Source: Alphaproteobacteria bacterium UBA4588 (GTDB taxonomy: Bacteria > Pseudomonadota > Alphaproteobacteria > Puniceispirillales > Puniceispirillaceae). From it: 21,544 nt of DNA. Below are positions 7,961-16,192 of the stretch, one piece after another. Made by a program: the position numbers and the translations under genes. Each line of letters opens with the position of its first letter. The stretch's first letter is position 1. The stretch is taken from the NCBI GenBank assembly GCA_002387605.1, contig DGJU01000052.1, positions 1 through 21,544 on the forward strand. Reading direction: 5' to 3'. The notes under the pieces are model-generated. The model was not told where the DNA came from, did no database searches, and saw only the letters and a program-made list of their open reading frames with translations.

Positions 7961-7979
7961 ACTTGTTTCATAAACAGGT
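7961..7979. promoter_or_regulatory. Inverted repeat in the divergent aldolase/betB control region
   Basis: An 8-3-8 inverted repeat, ACTTGTTT-CAT-AAACAGGT, with one mismatch, sits near the middle of the 117-bp gap between the two divergent start codons (7917 and 8035). A TTGACT hexamer overlaps its left edge at 7958-7963. Size, symmetry and position fit an operator for a dimeric regulator, but no binding protein can be named. Confidence 0.4.
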
Positions 7980-8034
7980 GCAAGAAAAATAAGCGCCCCA
8001 GATAGTAAGTCATTTTTGATAAGGATAAAGGCAG

Positions 8035-9507
8035 ATGTCAGGCCTGATGGATATTTTTGCTCACTTGGAACAAGAGGGCGTACAGCTTTCCTCCATCATC
8101 AACGGTGCTGCTGTCAAAAGCCCGCTTCCTGCGATGCCGAAAATCAATCCGGCAACAGGCACTGTCATTGCGTCTATTGAGCCTGCAAGCCCTGAAATGC
8201 TGGATGATGCTGTTCGATATGCCGCTGCTGCCCAGAAGGACTGGGCGGCGCGCGCAGCCCATGAACGTGCCGAAATTTTGAGCCATGTTGCCCGCCTGAT
8301 AACAGAGCATGTTGATGTATTATCCCGGCTTGAAGTCCTTGATGTTGGTAAACTTTATAGTGAAGCTGTGAGCGCTGATGTGCCGTCCGGCGCAGAAAGT
8401 TTTGCTTTTTTTGCTGCCGCCTGTGCAACAGCTCATGGCACATCCCATCGCTGGCCAGATGCAATTGCCTATACTGAACGTGTGCCGCTTGGTGTCTGCG
8501 CCGGTATCGGGGCATGGAATTATCCAATACAGGTTGCGTCATGGAAAGCAGCACCAGCTCTTGCTGCCGGCAATGCCTTTATTCTAAAGCCGTCCGAAGA
8601 AACACCTCTGACAGCAAATGCGCTGGCAGCTATTTGCCGCGAAGCAGGCATGCCAGATGGGTTATTTCAGGTTTTGCATGGCGATCATGTCATTGGGCAG
8701 GCGATATGCGCGCATCGGGGTATTGCCAAAGTCTCTCTGACGGGCGGGGTAGATACAGGCAAGCTGATAGTGGCGCAATCTGCTGCAAGCCTGAAAAAGG
8801 TCACTCTTGAGCTGGGCGGAAAAGCGCCACTTCTGGTGTTTGCAGATGCTGATTTTGATCTTGCCGTACAGCTTGCCCTTGATGCAAATTTTTATACCGC
8901 TGGCGAAGTCTGCTCCAATGCAACGCGCGTTTTTGTAGAAGACAGCATTGCCGATAAATTTATTCAGGCGGTCAGCGCACGCGCCGCTGAAATGCACGTT
9001 GGCGATCCAATGAGCCCTGATATGCAAATGGGGGCAATTGTTTCTGAAGAACATTTAATCAAGGTGCTGGGCGATGTTGCGGTAGCACAACAACAAGGCG
9101 CTATTATCGCGGCAGGTGGCACCCGCCTTCACCCCGCCGGCGTTGAAGGCGGCTATTATATGGCGCCAACCGTCCTGACAGGCTGCACTGATGAGATGGC
9201 ATGTGTCACAGATGAAATTTTTGGCCCTGTAATGTCTATCCTCAGATTCACAGATGAAGATGATGCTGTCCGGCGGGCGAATAATACTCATTACGGTCTT
9301 GGCGCTGGCATTGTCACCAGTGATTTGACCCGTGCCCACCGTGTTGCCGGTCACTTAGAAGCCGGTAATATCTGGGTGAATAGCTACAATCTTATTCCGC
9401 CAGGCCTGCCATTTGGCGGCTCGAAGCAATCAGGTATGGGGCGTGAAGGCTCGCTTTATGCGCTTGAATCCTATACCGAAGTAAAAGCAACCTATATACA
9501 GCTATAA
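8035..9507 (+). CDS. betB: Betaine aldehyde dehydrogenase-like aldehyde dehydrogenase (BetB family)
   Basis: A 490-aa NAD(P)-dependent aldehyde dehydrogenase, the length of E. coli BetB, and closely similar to it along its length from memory: GAGIGAWNYPIQ-type motif at 155-166 with Asn162, KPSEETPLTA from Lys185, FTGG-like SLTGGV at 234-239, catalytic general base Glu259 in TLELGGKAPL, nucleophile Cys293 in GEVCSNATRVF, and the late EIFGPVMSIL motif. The enzyme oxidises betaine aldehyde to the osmolyte glycine betaine in the cytoplasm. No choline dehydrogenase (betA) or betI is visible; instead an Fe-type alcohol dehydrogenase lies on the divergent strand. An AAGGATAAAGG stretch at 8021-8031 provides the RBS. 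Related gamma-aminobutyraldehyde or other aminoaldehyde dehydrogenases are the main alternative. Confidence 0.85.
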   Translation: MSGLMDIFAHLEQEGVQLSSIINGAAVKSPLPAMPKINPATGTVIASIEPASPEMLDDAVRYAAAAQKDWAARAAHERAEILSHVARLITEHVDVLSRLEVLDVGKLYSEAVSADVPSGAESFAFFAAACATAHGTSHRWPDAIAYTERVPLGVCAGIGAWNYPIQVASWKAAPALAAGNAFILKPSEETPLTANALAAICREAGMPDGLFQVLHGDHVIGQAICAHRGIAKVSLTGGVDTGKLIVAQSAASLKKVTLELGGKAPLLVFADADFDLAVQLALDANFYTAGEVCSNATRVFVEDSIADKFIQAVSARAAEMHVGDPMSPDMQMGAIVSEEHLIKVLGDVAVAQQQGAIIAAGGTRLHPAGVEGGYYMAPTVLTGCTDEMACVTDEIFGPVMSILRFTDEDDAVRRANNTHYGLGAGIVTSDLTRAHRVAGHLEAGNIWVNSYNLIPPGLPFGGSKQSGMGREGSLYALESYTEVKATYIQL

Positions 9508-9549
9508 TCAGCGAGGCGATAACACCGTCCTTGCTGGCCTATTTTTATT

Positions 9550-10605
9550 ATGAGCCCGTTTATGTCCTCTTCTTCATCCAAGCTTCGCTTGTACCAGCTA
9601 ATGGCAGGAGCAGAACATGGCGGGGCTGAGTTATTTTTCGAACGTCTTGCTGATAGGTTTCATCACGCAGAGATGAGCCAAGCACTTTCTATCAAGCCCT
9701 ATAAGGCGCGGATAGACCGGCTTTCAGCGGCTGGCATTACGCCTCATACATGCCATTTCCGCCCGCTCCTTAAGCCCCTTGATAGCTATCAGCTTGCCCG
9801 CCAGATAAAAGCGTTTGAGCCGTCTGTTGTCATGAGCTGGATGAACCGGGCAACAGACTTCACACCTGCGGGGAGCTGGACACATGTTGCCCGCTTGGGC
9901 GGTTATTATAATCTAAAATATTACCGCGAATGTGACTGGTTGGTTGGCAATACGCGCGGCATCGCTGACTGGCTTATCCAGCAAGGCTGGCCGGCAGACC
10001 GCGTTCATCATCAGGTCAATTTCGTGCCCGCCCCCCAGCGCCCCGCTCTGCTGCGCGCTAATTTTAACACGCCTGAAAAAGAGCCGCTTATTGTGGCACT
10101 CGGCAGGCTGCATCAGAATAAAGGGTTCGACACCTTACTCCTCGCACTCGCCCGTACCAAAGACGGTATCTTGTGGCTTGCTGGTGAGGGGCCGGAGCGA
10201 AACCGTCTTGAAGCGCTAACAGATGAGCTTGGCCTGCGCGACCGGGTCCGTTTTCTTGGCTGGCAGACAGCGCCGGAATGTGTGATAGCCGCAGCAGACC
10301 TGTTTGTATGTCCTTCACGGCATGAGCCCTTTGGCAATGTGATTGCCGAAGCCTTTGCAGCCGGAAAGCCAGTGATTGCGACCCGCTCGGATGGGGCTGT
10401 TGAACATATCAAAGATGGCAGTGACGGCGTGCTTGTACCACTGGATGATGCAGCGGCACTAGCAGATGAAATCGGCAATCTGATCGCCAGCAAACAGACC
10501 GCCCAAAAGCTCGGCAAGGCTGCCTATCAAAGTTGGAATAGGTTGTTTAATCCAGAAAAAGTAACGTCTGATTGGATGTCATTCTTGAGCGGGGTTGCAC
10601 GCTAA
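9550..10605 (+). CDS. GT4-family (group 1) glycosyltransferase
   Basis: A 351-aa GT-B fold glycosyltransferase. An N-terminal acceptor domain contains an AGAEHGGAELFFERLA loop, as in many GT4 enzymes. The C-terminal nucleotide-sugar domain carries ALGRLHQNKGFDTLL, LAGEGPERNRLEAL and RVRFLGW, plus the E-x7-E signature region in PSRHEPFGNVIAEAFAAGKP. The enzyme likely adds a sugar to a cell-surface polysaccharide or lipid-linked glycan on the cytoplasmic side; donor and acceptor are unknown. Its TAA stop overlaps the next start (TAATG), coupling it to the AsnB-type gene. The start could be ATG 9550 or 9562; neither has a strong Shine-Dalgarno. No signal peptide or membrane segment is seen. Confidence 0.9.
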   Translation: MSPFMSSSSSKLRLYQLMAGAEHGGAELFFERLADRFHHAEMSQALSIKPYKARIDRLSAAGITPHTCHFRPLLKPLDSYQLARQIKAFEPSVVMSWMNRATDFTPAGSWTHVARLGGYYNLKYYRECDWLVGNTRGIADWLIQQGWPADRVHHQVNFVPAPQRPALLRANFNTPEKEPLIVALGRLHQNKGFDTLLLALARTKDGILWLAGEGPERNRLEALTDELGLRDRVRFLGWQTAPECVIAAADLFVCPSRHEPFGNVIAEAFAAGKPVIATRSDGAVEHIKDGSDGVLVPLDDAAALADEIGNLIASKQTAQKLGKAAYQSWNRLFNPEKVTSDWMSFLSGVAR

Positions 10606-12410
10606 TGTGTGGGATTGGTGGCTATTTCCTCACGCCCAAGGGACAGGCTCCTGCAGGTTTTCTTGAAGAGATACGGCGCGGTCTGCATCATCGCGGTCCT
10701 GATGGTAGTGCGGTGCATGAAATAGGGCGCGCTGGATTTGTTCATACCCGTCTTTCTATTATTGATATTGAAGGCGGCGCACAGCCTTTCATCCACCGCC
10801 TGCCATCCACCCAATCCGGTAGCGCAGACGCCATGTTGGTCGCCAATGGCGAGATTTATAATTATGAGGCACTACGCGCTCAGACAATATTTGAGTATGC
10901 GACGCGGTCAGATTGTGAAGTGGCATTACCGCTATGGTTACAGGGCGGCGCCGATTTTGCCCGCTCTTTGCGCGGCATGTACGCTCTTGCTCTTTATAAT
11001 GGCGCAGAAGAAAGGGGGTGTCTTGTTCGAGATGCCTTTGGGATCAAGCCGCTTTATTATCTGGAAACGGGCGAAGGGCTGTTTTTTGCGTCTGAACCAG
11101 CCGCGCTTGCCACTGCCTGCACGGCTCGCACTGCGCCAAACCTGATATCAGCTGCCATGGTACTTGACCGGCAATATGACGCCCACCGTGCCGCAGAACA
11201 AACAGGGATATGGGGACAAATTAAAAAACTTCAGCCGGGCGAAATAATAACGATTGAACATGGCCGCATAATAGCGCGCTGTTATGACAGACCGCTTGAC
11301 GCGCCGACCGGGCAGCATGCCGCAACACCAGAAACGCTTGACCAGCTGCTTGAAGACAGCGTGTATCACCATCAGCTTTCTGATGTTCCTTTTGGTATGT
11401 TTCTATCTGGCGGTGTTGATAGTAGCGCCTTGCTTGCCATGATGGCACGCCTAAACGATACAGCCGTCACCGCCTATAGCTTGCGCTTTGATAGCCATAC
11501 GGTTGCTGATGAAACTGAAAAAGCGCGTCTTATTGCCCGCAAGACTGGCGCTGAATTTATCGAAATTACCTATGATAGAGAGATGTTCTGGCAACAGGCT
11601 GGTCTGGCAGCTCTCGCATGTGATGAGCCGGCAGCTGATTATGCTATCCTGCCTACCCTGTGCCTTGCGGAACGCGCATCACGCGATGTCAAAGTCGTTT
11701 TATCTGGCGAAGGCGGGGATGAATTTTTTGCCGGTTATGGGCGCTATCGCGCAGGCCGCAGGCTGCTTGGGGCAAAACCTCTGATGCGGGCCGGCCCAGC
11801 GCTTAAGGCAGGCATTCTGCACCAGGATATTGCAGCCGGCCTGCAGGAACGCCAGCACGCCCTCAGCATAGCCTTCCCCCCGCCCTCCTTTGCCGATAAG
11901 CTGCTACGTCCCTCATCGGCCCTGCGGCACTTGCAACGAGTCGATAGCCAGACATGGCTGCCAGATAATCTTCTGGTAAAGCTTGATAGATGCCTGATGC
12001 GCTACGGTGTGGAAGGGCGCACCCCCTTTATTGACAAGGTAATGTCACCTTACGGCTATCACCTCCGCGCATCAGCAAAGATACGTGGGCGGCAGGGCAA
12101 ATATCTGCTCAAGCAGTGGCTAGAAACACAACTGCCAGAAGCAGAACCATTTCAGCGCAAACGTGGCTTTAGCGTACCGGTTGGTGACTGGATAGCCGAA
12201 AAGTCGGATATCATCGCCCCGCTTCTTGCCCGCCAGCCGCTGATTGAATCGCTCGTATCTGCTTCAGATATTCATCAGGTTCTTGCCAGCGCAGGCAGCA
12301 ATACTGCTATGCTCTCATGGCGGCTTTTATTTATGGGGCTGTGGCATCAAATCCATTATTGTGGTGTATCAGCCGACCAGCCAATAGACGCTATTTTAGC
12401 CGCCCAATAG
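10605..12410 (+). CDS. asnB: Asparagine synthase (glutamine-hydrolysing), AsnB family
   Basis: A 601-aa two-domain amidotransferase. The N-terminal class II glutaminase domain must begin MCGIGG, because Cys2 becomes the catalytic N-terminal nucleophile; this fixes the start at 10605 and rules out the longer frame from 10572. Glutaminase residues include RLSIID at 49-54 and NGEIYN at 81-86. The C-terminal synthetase domain has the PP-loop SGGVDSS at 268-274, a later LSGEGGDEFFAGYGRY motif and the KLDRCLMRYGVEGRTPFID region. ATP-driven amidation of aspartate or another carboxylate is expected. Its start overlaps the stop of a GT4 glycosyltransferase gene, a context where AsnB paralogues often modify surface-polysaccharide sugars or peptides instead of making free asparagine. 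Both roles are possible. Confidence 0.9.
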   Translation: MCGIGGYFLTPKGQAPAGFLEEIRRGLHHRGPDGSAVHEIGRAGFVHTRLSIIDIEGGAQPFIHRLPSTQSGSADAMLVANGEIYNYEALRAQTIFEYATRSDCEVALPLWLQGGADFARSLRGMYALALYNGAEERGCLVRDAFGIKPLYYLETGEGLFFASEPAALATACTARTAPNLISAAMVLDRQYDAHRAAEQTGIWGQIKKLQPGEIITIEHGRIIARCYDRPLDAPTGQHAATPETLDQLLEDSVYHHQLSDVPFGMFLSGGVDSSALLAMMARLNDTAVTAYSLRFDSHTVADETEKARLIARKTGAEFIEITYDREMFWQQAGLAALACDEPAADYAILPTLCLAERASRDVKVVLSGEGGDEFFAGYGRYRAGRRLLGAKPLMRAGPALKAGILHQDIAAGLQERQHALSIAFPPPSFADKLLRPSSALRHLQRVDSQTWLPDNLLVKLDRCLMRYGVEGRTPFIDKVMSPYGYHLRASAKIRGRQGKYLLKQWLETQLPEAEPFQRKRGFSVPVGDWIAEKSDIIAPLLARQPLIESLVSASDIHQVLASAGSNTAMLSWRLLFMGLWHQIHYCGVSADQPIDAILAAQ

Positions 12411-12448
12411 CATACCATCTCTAAACACAGGATAGACTACGTGTTATC

Positions 12449-13387
12449 ATGATAAATTCTTCGCCTATTCATCATATATTATTTCCTGAAAACTGGCCTG
12501 CCTACACCCTTCTGGATAGTGGCCATGGTCGCAAGCTAGAGGCATTTGGGCCATACCGTTTTATTCGCCCAGAAGCACAAGCATTGTGGGCGCCGTTTCT
12601 TGACGACTCTGAATGGTCACATGTTGATGGTATTTTTGCCTCAGACCGGAGTGATGATAATGATGAGGCAAGTGATGGACGGGGCCGCTGGCAGCTTTCA
12701 CCAGCACTGCCAGAAAGCTGGGAGATGAGCTATGAGGATTTGCGGTTTGTCGCCCAGCCAACACCCTTTCGTCATCTTGGCTTTTTTCCCGAACAATCGC
12801 CACACTGGCTCTGGACAGCAGATCAGATTAAGGCATTTCGAAGCCGGCATCAGCGCGCGCCGCGTCTGCTGAACCTATTTGCTTATTCCGGCCTTGCCAG
12901 CCTGCATGCCGCTCAGGCAGGGGCTGAAGTCACCCATCTTGATGCCAGCAAAAAAGCGGTTGCACAGGCGTTTGAAAATCGAGACCTATCAGCGTTAAGC
13001 GATGCCCCTATTCGGTTTATCACCGATGATGCCAGCCGATTTGTCGAACGCGAAATCCGAAGAGGTCGTCATTATGATGGCATCATGCTGGACCCACCCA
13101 AATATGGCCGCGGCCCCAAGGGCGAGGTATGGCGGCTTGAAGAACATTTACCAGACCTTCTGGCAGGCTGCCGTGCGTTACTTTCGGACACGCCCCTGCT
13201 GTTCATTGCAACGATTTATGCTATTCGCACCTCAACGTCTGCTGTGCAGTCTGCTGTTGGCGATGCGTTGGCTGGTATGGGCGGTATATTGCAGGCAGGC
13301 GAGCTTGCTATTCGTGAAGAGCGGGAGGCAGGCCGCGCTATTGGTCAGGCACTTTATGTCCGCTGGTCAGGGCATGAAACTAGCTAG
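12449..13387 (+). CDS. RlmI-like class I SAM-dependent methyltransferase
   Basis: A 312-aa Rossmann-fold methyltransferase resembling the COG1092 (RlmI/RlmK-type) group. SAM-binding motif LLNLFAYSGLASLHAA is at 140-155 and an acidic strand end VTHLDASKKA follows at 161-170. The catalytic-type motif MLDPPKYGRG is at 213-222, resembling the DPP[KS] motif of RNA cytosine-C5 methyltransferases, but without an obvious following Cys. RlmI itself carries an N-terminal PUA domain and is about 396 aa; this protein is shorter with a divergent N-terminus, so the exact substrate is uncertain though RNA is most likely. It lies 38 bp after the AsnB-type gene and converges on the SpoU gene with a 10-bp gap. 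Confidence 0.82.
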   Translation: MINSSPIHHILFPENWPAYTLLDSGHGRKLEAFGPYRFIRPEAQALWAPFLDDSEWSHVDGIFASDRSDDNDEASDGRGRWQLSPALPESWEMSYEDLRFVAQPTPFRHLGFFPEQSPHWLWTADQIKAFRSRHQRAPRLLNLFAYSGLASLHAAQAGAEVTHLDASKKAVAQAFENRDLSALSDAPIRFITDDASRFVEREIRRGRHYDGIMLDPPKYGRGPKGEVWRLEEHLPDLLAGCRALLSDTPLLFIATIYAIRTSTSAVQSAVGDALAGMGGILQAGELAIREEREAGRAIGQALYVRWSGHETS

Positions 13388-13397
13388 AAGATGTCGC

Positions 13398-14228
13398 CTA
13401 TTCAGGGCAGTCTCGATACATCTCATACAAACAAATACCGGTAGCCACAGCAAGATTGAGACTATCTGACTGACCGCGCATCGGCAGGCGAATAACATCC
13501 GTGGCAACATCGATAAGCTCGTCTGTTAATCCTGATTGCTCATTTCCCATCAGCAGAATAGAGGGGCGCTGCCATGCCGCCATCCGGTAATCTTTAGACG
13601 CCGGCAGTGCGGTACCAATAATCTGTGCTGGCCAGTGTGAGGCAAAGCTTGTAAAGGCCGCTGTTGTCACTTTGACAATTTTTACATTGAAGACAGCCCC
13701 CATTGATGCCCGCACAGCTTCGAGCGAGAAAGGGTCTGTACAATCATCAATTAATATAACGCCTACCGCGCCAACAGCATCAGCTGTTCGCATGATGGTG
13801 CCCAGATTTCCAGGATCGCGCACGCGGTCAAGGGCTATCCAGCAGGCATCCTGTTGTGGTGTGACCTCGGCAATATCTGACCATTTTTGATCGAAAGCGC
13901 CAATGACCATTTGTGGGTTATCTTTGCGGCTAATCCGCTCAAGCAGGGCAGGCTTTACGCACAGCACACGTCCGCCCTGTTTCTTACATGCCGCAATCAG
14001 CGGGGCAATCAGACTATCCTGTTCATGGCCTTCGGCGAAAACAAGCCGTTGTGGGGCAAAGTCTTGTGCAAGGGCCTCAGTACAGATCCGCAGACCTTCG
14101 GCCAGAAACCATCCTGTCTGTTTTCGGAATTTGCGTTCATGCAAAGAGCGCAGCAGTTTAACATCTGCATTTGCTGCAGATGTTATAACCTGACGCTCGG
14201 TAATGGTGTGACCAGCCTTATTCATCAT
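13398..14228 (-). CDS. TrmH/SpoU-family RNA 2'-O-ribose methyltransferase
   Basis: SPOUT (trefoil-knot) RNA methyltransferase, 276 aa from the preferred ATG at 14228. The N-terminal substrate-binding part includes the FLAEGLRICTEAL segment typical of SpoU_sub_bind domains. All three SpoU motifs are present: motif 1 ALDRVRDPGNLGTIMRTAD with its conserved Asn and Arg, motif 2 LLMGNEQSGL, and motif 3 LPMRGQSDSLNLAVATG. The target is probably a ribosomal RNA or tRNA ribose; RlmB-like or TsnR-like enzymes cannot be separated by eye. A longer frame begins at 14327 but would overlap the fhs gene by 41 nt and adds 33 residues outside the family alignment, so I use the MMNKAG start. It lies 58 bp downstream of fhs on the same strand. 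Confidence 0.9.
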   Translation of the reverse strand: MMNKAGHTITERQVITSAANADVKLLRSLHERKFRKQTGWFLAEGLRICTEALAQDFAPQRLVFAEGHEQDSLIAPLIAACKKQGGRVLCVKPALLERISRKDNPQMVIGAFDQKWSDIAEVTPQQDACWIALDRVRDPGNLGTIMRTADAVGAVGVILIDDCTDPFSLEAVRASMGAVFNVKIVKVTTAAFTSFASHWPAQIIGTALPASKDYRMAAWQRPSILLMGNEQSGLTDELIDVATDVIRLPMRGQSDSLNLAVATGICLYEMYRDCPE

Positions 14229-14286
14229 AGTCGGCACGCTAGCAGAGTTCTGCGCCCTATGCCAGCATGCCGCATCGTCACGCTTG

Positions 14287-15954
14287 TTAGAAGAGGCCCT
14301 GAATTTGGCCCATCTCATCAAGCCCAATTGTTTCAGCCGCTGGCACCCTTGGTAGGCCCGGCATCGTCATGATATCGCCGCAGATAACTACGATAAACCC
14401 AGCACCAGCCGATAATCTGACTTCTCTTACCGGCACGATATGGCCTGTTGGCGCGCCCCGCAAATTAGGGTCTGTTGAGAATGAATATTGTGTCTTTGCC
14501 ATACAGACTGGCAGATGACCAAAGCCAGCAGCTTCCCATTCACGCAACTGGTCACGTATCCGCTTATCTGCTGCCACATCATCTGCACGATAGATGCGTG
14601 TTGCCACTGTCTTAATTTTATCAAATAAGGGCATATCATCGCTATAAAGTGGCGCAAATTGTGCTGTATCACCCTCACAGATTTCTTTCACACGGGTTGC
14701 AAGTTCTATGGTGCCCTCAGACCCTTTTGCCCAGTGCTCACATCTTATTGCTTCTGCGCCAACCTCAGCTACTGCTGCCGTGATTGCATCAACTTCTGCA
14801 TCTGTGTCTGTCACAAAATGATTGATAGCAACAATCACAGGAACGCCGAACTGTTTGATATTTTCAATGTGACGAAGCAGGTTTACAGACCCTTTTTCGA
14901 GGGCGGGAAGATTTTCACTTCCCAGCTCATCCTTGGCTAAGCCACCATTCATTTTGAGCGCCCGCACTGTTGCAACAAGAACAACGCAATGCGGCGTTAA
15001 TCCTGCTTTACGGCATTTAATATCAAAGAATTTTTCAGCGCCGAGATCCGCTCCAAAGCCAGCTTCTGTAACAACATAATCTGCCATTTTAAGGGCAGCG
15101 CGCGTTGCAATGACAGAATTACAGCCATGTGCGATATTCGCAAATGGACCGCCATGAATAAGGGCAGGATTATTTTCCAGCGTCTGAACCAGATTAGGCT
15201 GCATCGCTTCTTTTAAGAGCACCGTCATCGCACCATCGGCCTTGATGTCACTGCAGGTAACAGCTGTTTTATCACGGCGATAGCCAACGATAATCTTACC
15301 AAGACGGTCTTTTAGGTCTGTAAGGTTGAGTGCCAGACACAAGATAGCCATAATTTCACTGGCAACCGTAATATCAAAGCCGGTTTCGCGCGGAAATCCG
15401 TTTGCCACACCACCAAGATTAACAACATTCTGGCGAAGCGCTCTATCATTCATATCAAGCACACGCCGCCAGACAATCCGGCGGATGTCGATCTGTTCTT
15501 CATTGCCCCAATAAATATGGTTGTCCAGCATTGCTGATAACAGATTATGGGCTGAGGTGATGGCATGAAAATCGCCTGTGAAATGCAGATTAATATCCTC
15601 CATCGGAATAACCTGAGCATAACCGCCGCCTGCCGCCCCGCCTTTCATTCCAAAGCATGGGCCAAGCGATGGTTCACGAAGACAGATAACCGCCTTCTCA
15701 CCAATCGCGTTCAAACCATCACCAAGCCCAACTGTTGTTGTGGTCTTGCCTTCGCCAGCTGGTGTCGGGTTAATCGCGGTAACAAGAACCAGCTTTGCGT
15801 CTGGCTTGCCTTCCTGTTCGGCAATCCAGTCAAGATCAATCTTGGCCTTATCATGGCCATATGGTTTCAGGGCAGATGCCGGAATGGAGAGCGCATCGCC
15901 AATTTCCGAAATTGGTTTTGGACGTGCGGCCCGTGCGATATCGATGTCTGACAT
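14287..15954 (-). CDS. fhs: Formate-tetrahydrofolate ligase
   Basis: A 555-aa cytoplasmic enzyme that joins formate to tetrahydrofolate using ATP, giving 10-formyl-THF. It shows the family opening (ISEIGDALSIP, LKPYGHDKAKI), the nucleotide P-loop TPAGEGKTT at 64-72, GLGDGLNAIGEKA, EPSLGPCFGMKGGAAGGGY and HNLLSAMLDNH, and it ends with TMPGLPRVPAAE-type C-terminal sequence. Length is normal. The ATG at 15954 has a GGGGA-like site about 10-12 nt upstream. It is divergent from a GbdR/GlxA-like regulator across a 238-bp gap. In organisms degrading methylated amines, Fhs links released C1 units to biosynthesis and formate oxidation, which fits the MttB/BetB genes in this window, though fhs also has housekeeping roles. 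Confidence 0.96.
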   Translation of the reverse strand: MSDIDIARAARPKPISEIGDALSIPASALKPYGHDKAKIDLDWIAEQEGKPDAKLVLVTAINPTPAGEGKTTTTVGLGDGLNAIGEKAVICLREPSLGPCFGMKGGAAGGGYAQVIPMEDINLHFTGDFHAITSAHNLLSAMLDNHIYWGNEEQIDIRRIVWRRVLDMNDRALRQNVVNLGGVANGFPRETGFDITVASEIMAILCLALNLTDLKDRLGKIIVGYRRDKTAVTCSDIKADGAMTVLLKEAMQPNLVQTLENNPALIHGGPFANIAHGCNSVIATRAALKMADYVVTEAGFGADLGAEKFFDIKCRKAGLTPHCVVLVATVRALKMNGGLAKDELGSENLPALEKGSVNLLRHIENIKQFGVPVIVAINHFVTDTDAEVDAITAAVAEVGAEAIRCEHWAKGSEGTIELATRVKEICEGDTAQFAPLYSDDMPLFDKIKTVATRIYRADDVAADKRIRDQLREWEAAGFGHLPVCMAKTQYSFSTDPNLRGAPTGHIVPVREVRLSAGAGFIVVICGDIMTMPGLPRVPAAETIGLDEMGQIQGLF

Positions 15955-15980
15955 TAAGCTGATCCCCTGATAAGTGTTTC

Positions 15981-16017
15981 GCCCGCGCCTTACTGCTTTG
16001 GTAGTGTAAGTTCGGGC
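15981..16017 (-). promoter_or_regulatory. Nested hairpin/inverted repeat in the fhs leader region
   Basis: On the minus strand GCCCG-AA-CTTAC-(12 nt)-GTAAG-CGC-style-spacer-CGGGC forms two stacked 5-bp perfect stems separated by a small asymmetric internal loop, 27 nt before the fhs start. It is followed by the fhs Shine-Dalgarno and not by a T tract, so it is not an intrinsic terminator. A -10-like TAGAAT lies just upstream at 16020-16025; a start site from that hexamer would fall inside the outer stem, so the element may act as DNA operator, or as RNA from a more distal promoter. I could not match it to a named riboswitch. Confidence 0.4.
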
Positions 16018-16049
16018 ATATTCTAGATTTAATGACTGCGAGAAGGACG

Positions 16050-16072
16050 GTAAAAAATAACTGCCTTTTTAC
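16050..16072. promoter_or_regulatory. Inverted repeat between fhs and the GlxA/GbdR-like regulator
   Basis: A perfect 7-9-7 inverted repeat, GTAAAAA and TTTTTAC around a 9-nt centre, lies near the middle of the 238-bp divergent control region. It could be a regulator-binding site for either gene. It is AT-rich and short enough to arise by chance. Confidence 0.3.
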
Positions 16073-16192
16073 AGCATGATACAACCACCAAGCCCGTAAT
16101 CACAGCCTCATCATTTCCACAGGGCGACACGCATTGATAAAAAACCGTCTATTTTTGGATTTTTTTTCTTTTAGCGCTCGAAGTTTTGCGCC

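Noticed and set aside
7918..8013. Longer start for the aldolase-like protein
   Set aside because: It would leave only 21 bp between divergent start codons, adds 32 residues beyond the usual family length and has no RBS.
10572..10604. Upstream in-frame start giving an 11-residue longer AsnB
   Set aside because: Class II amidotransferases need Cys directly after the initiator Met; MCGIGG at 10605 supplies it and is coupled to the previous stop codon.
13388..13397. Terminator between the convergent RlmI-like and SpoU genes
   Set aside because: Only 10 bp separate the stops and no stable hairpin with a T tract is visible.
14229..14327. Longer start for the SpoU methyltransferase overlapping fhs
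   Set aside because: It would overlap the fhs coding region by 41 nt and adds residues with no family resemblance; MMNKAG at 14228 is a better start.
15955..16192. ZTP, tetrahydrofolate or SAM riboswitch upstream of fhs
   Set aside because: I could not find the conserved core sequences of these classes as I remember them; only an unnamed hairpin remains, reported separately.
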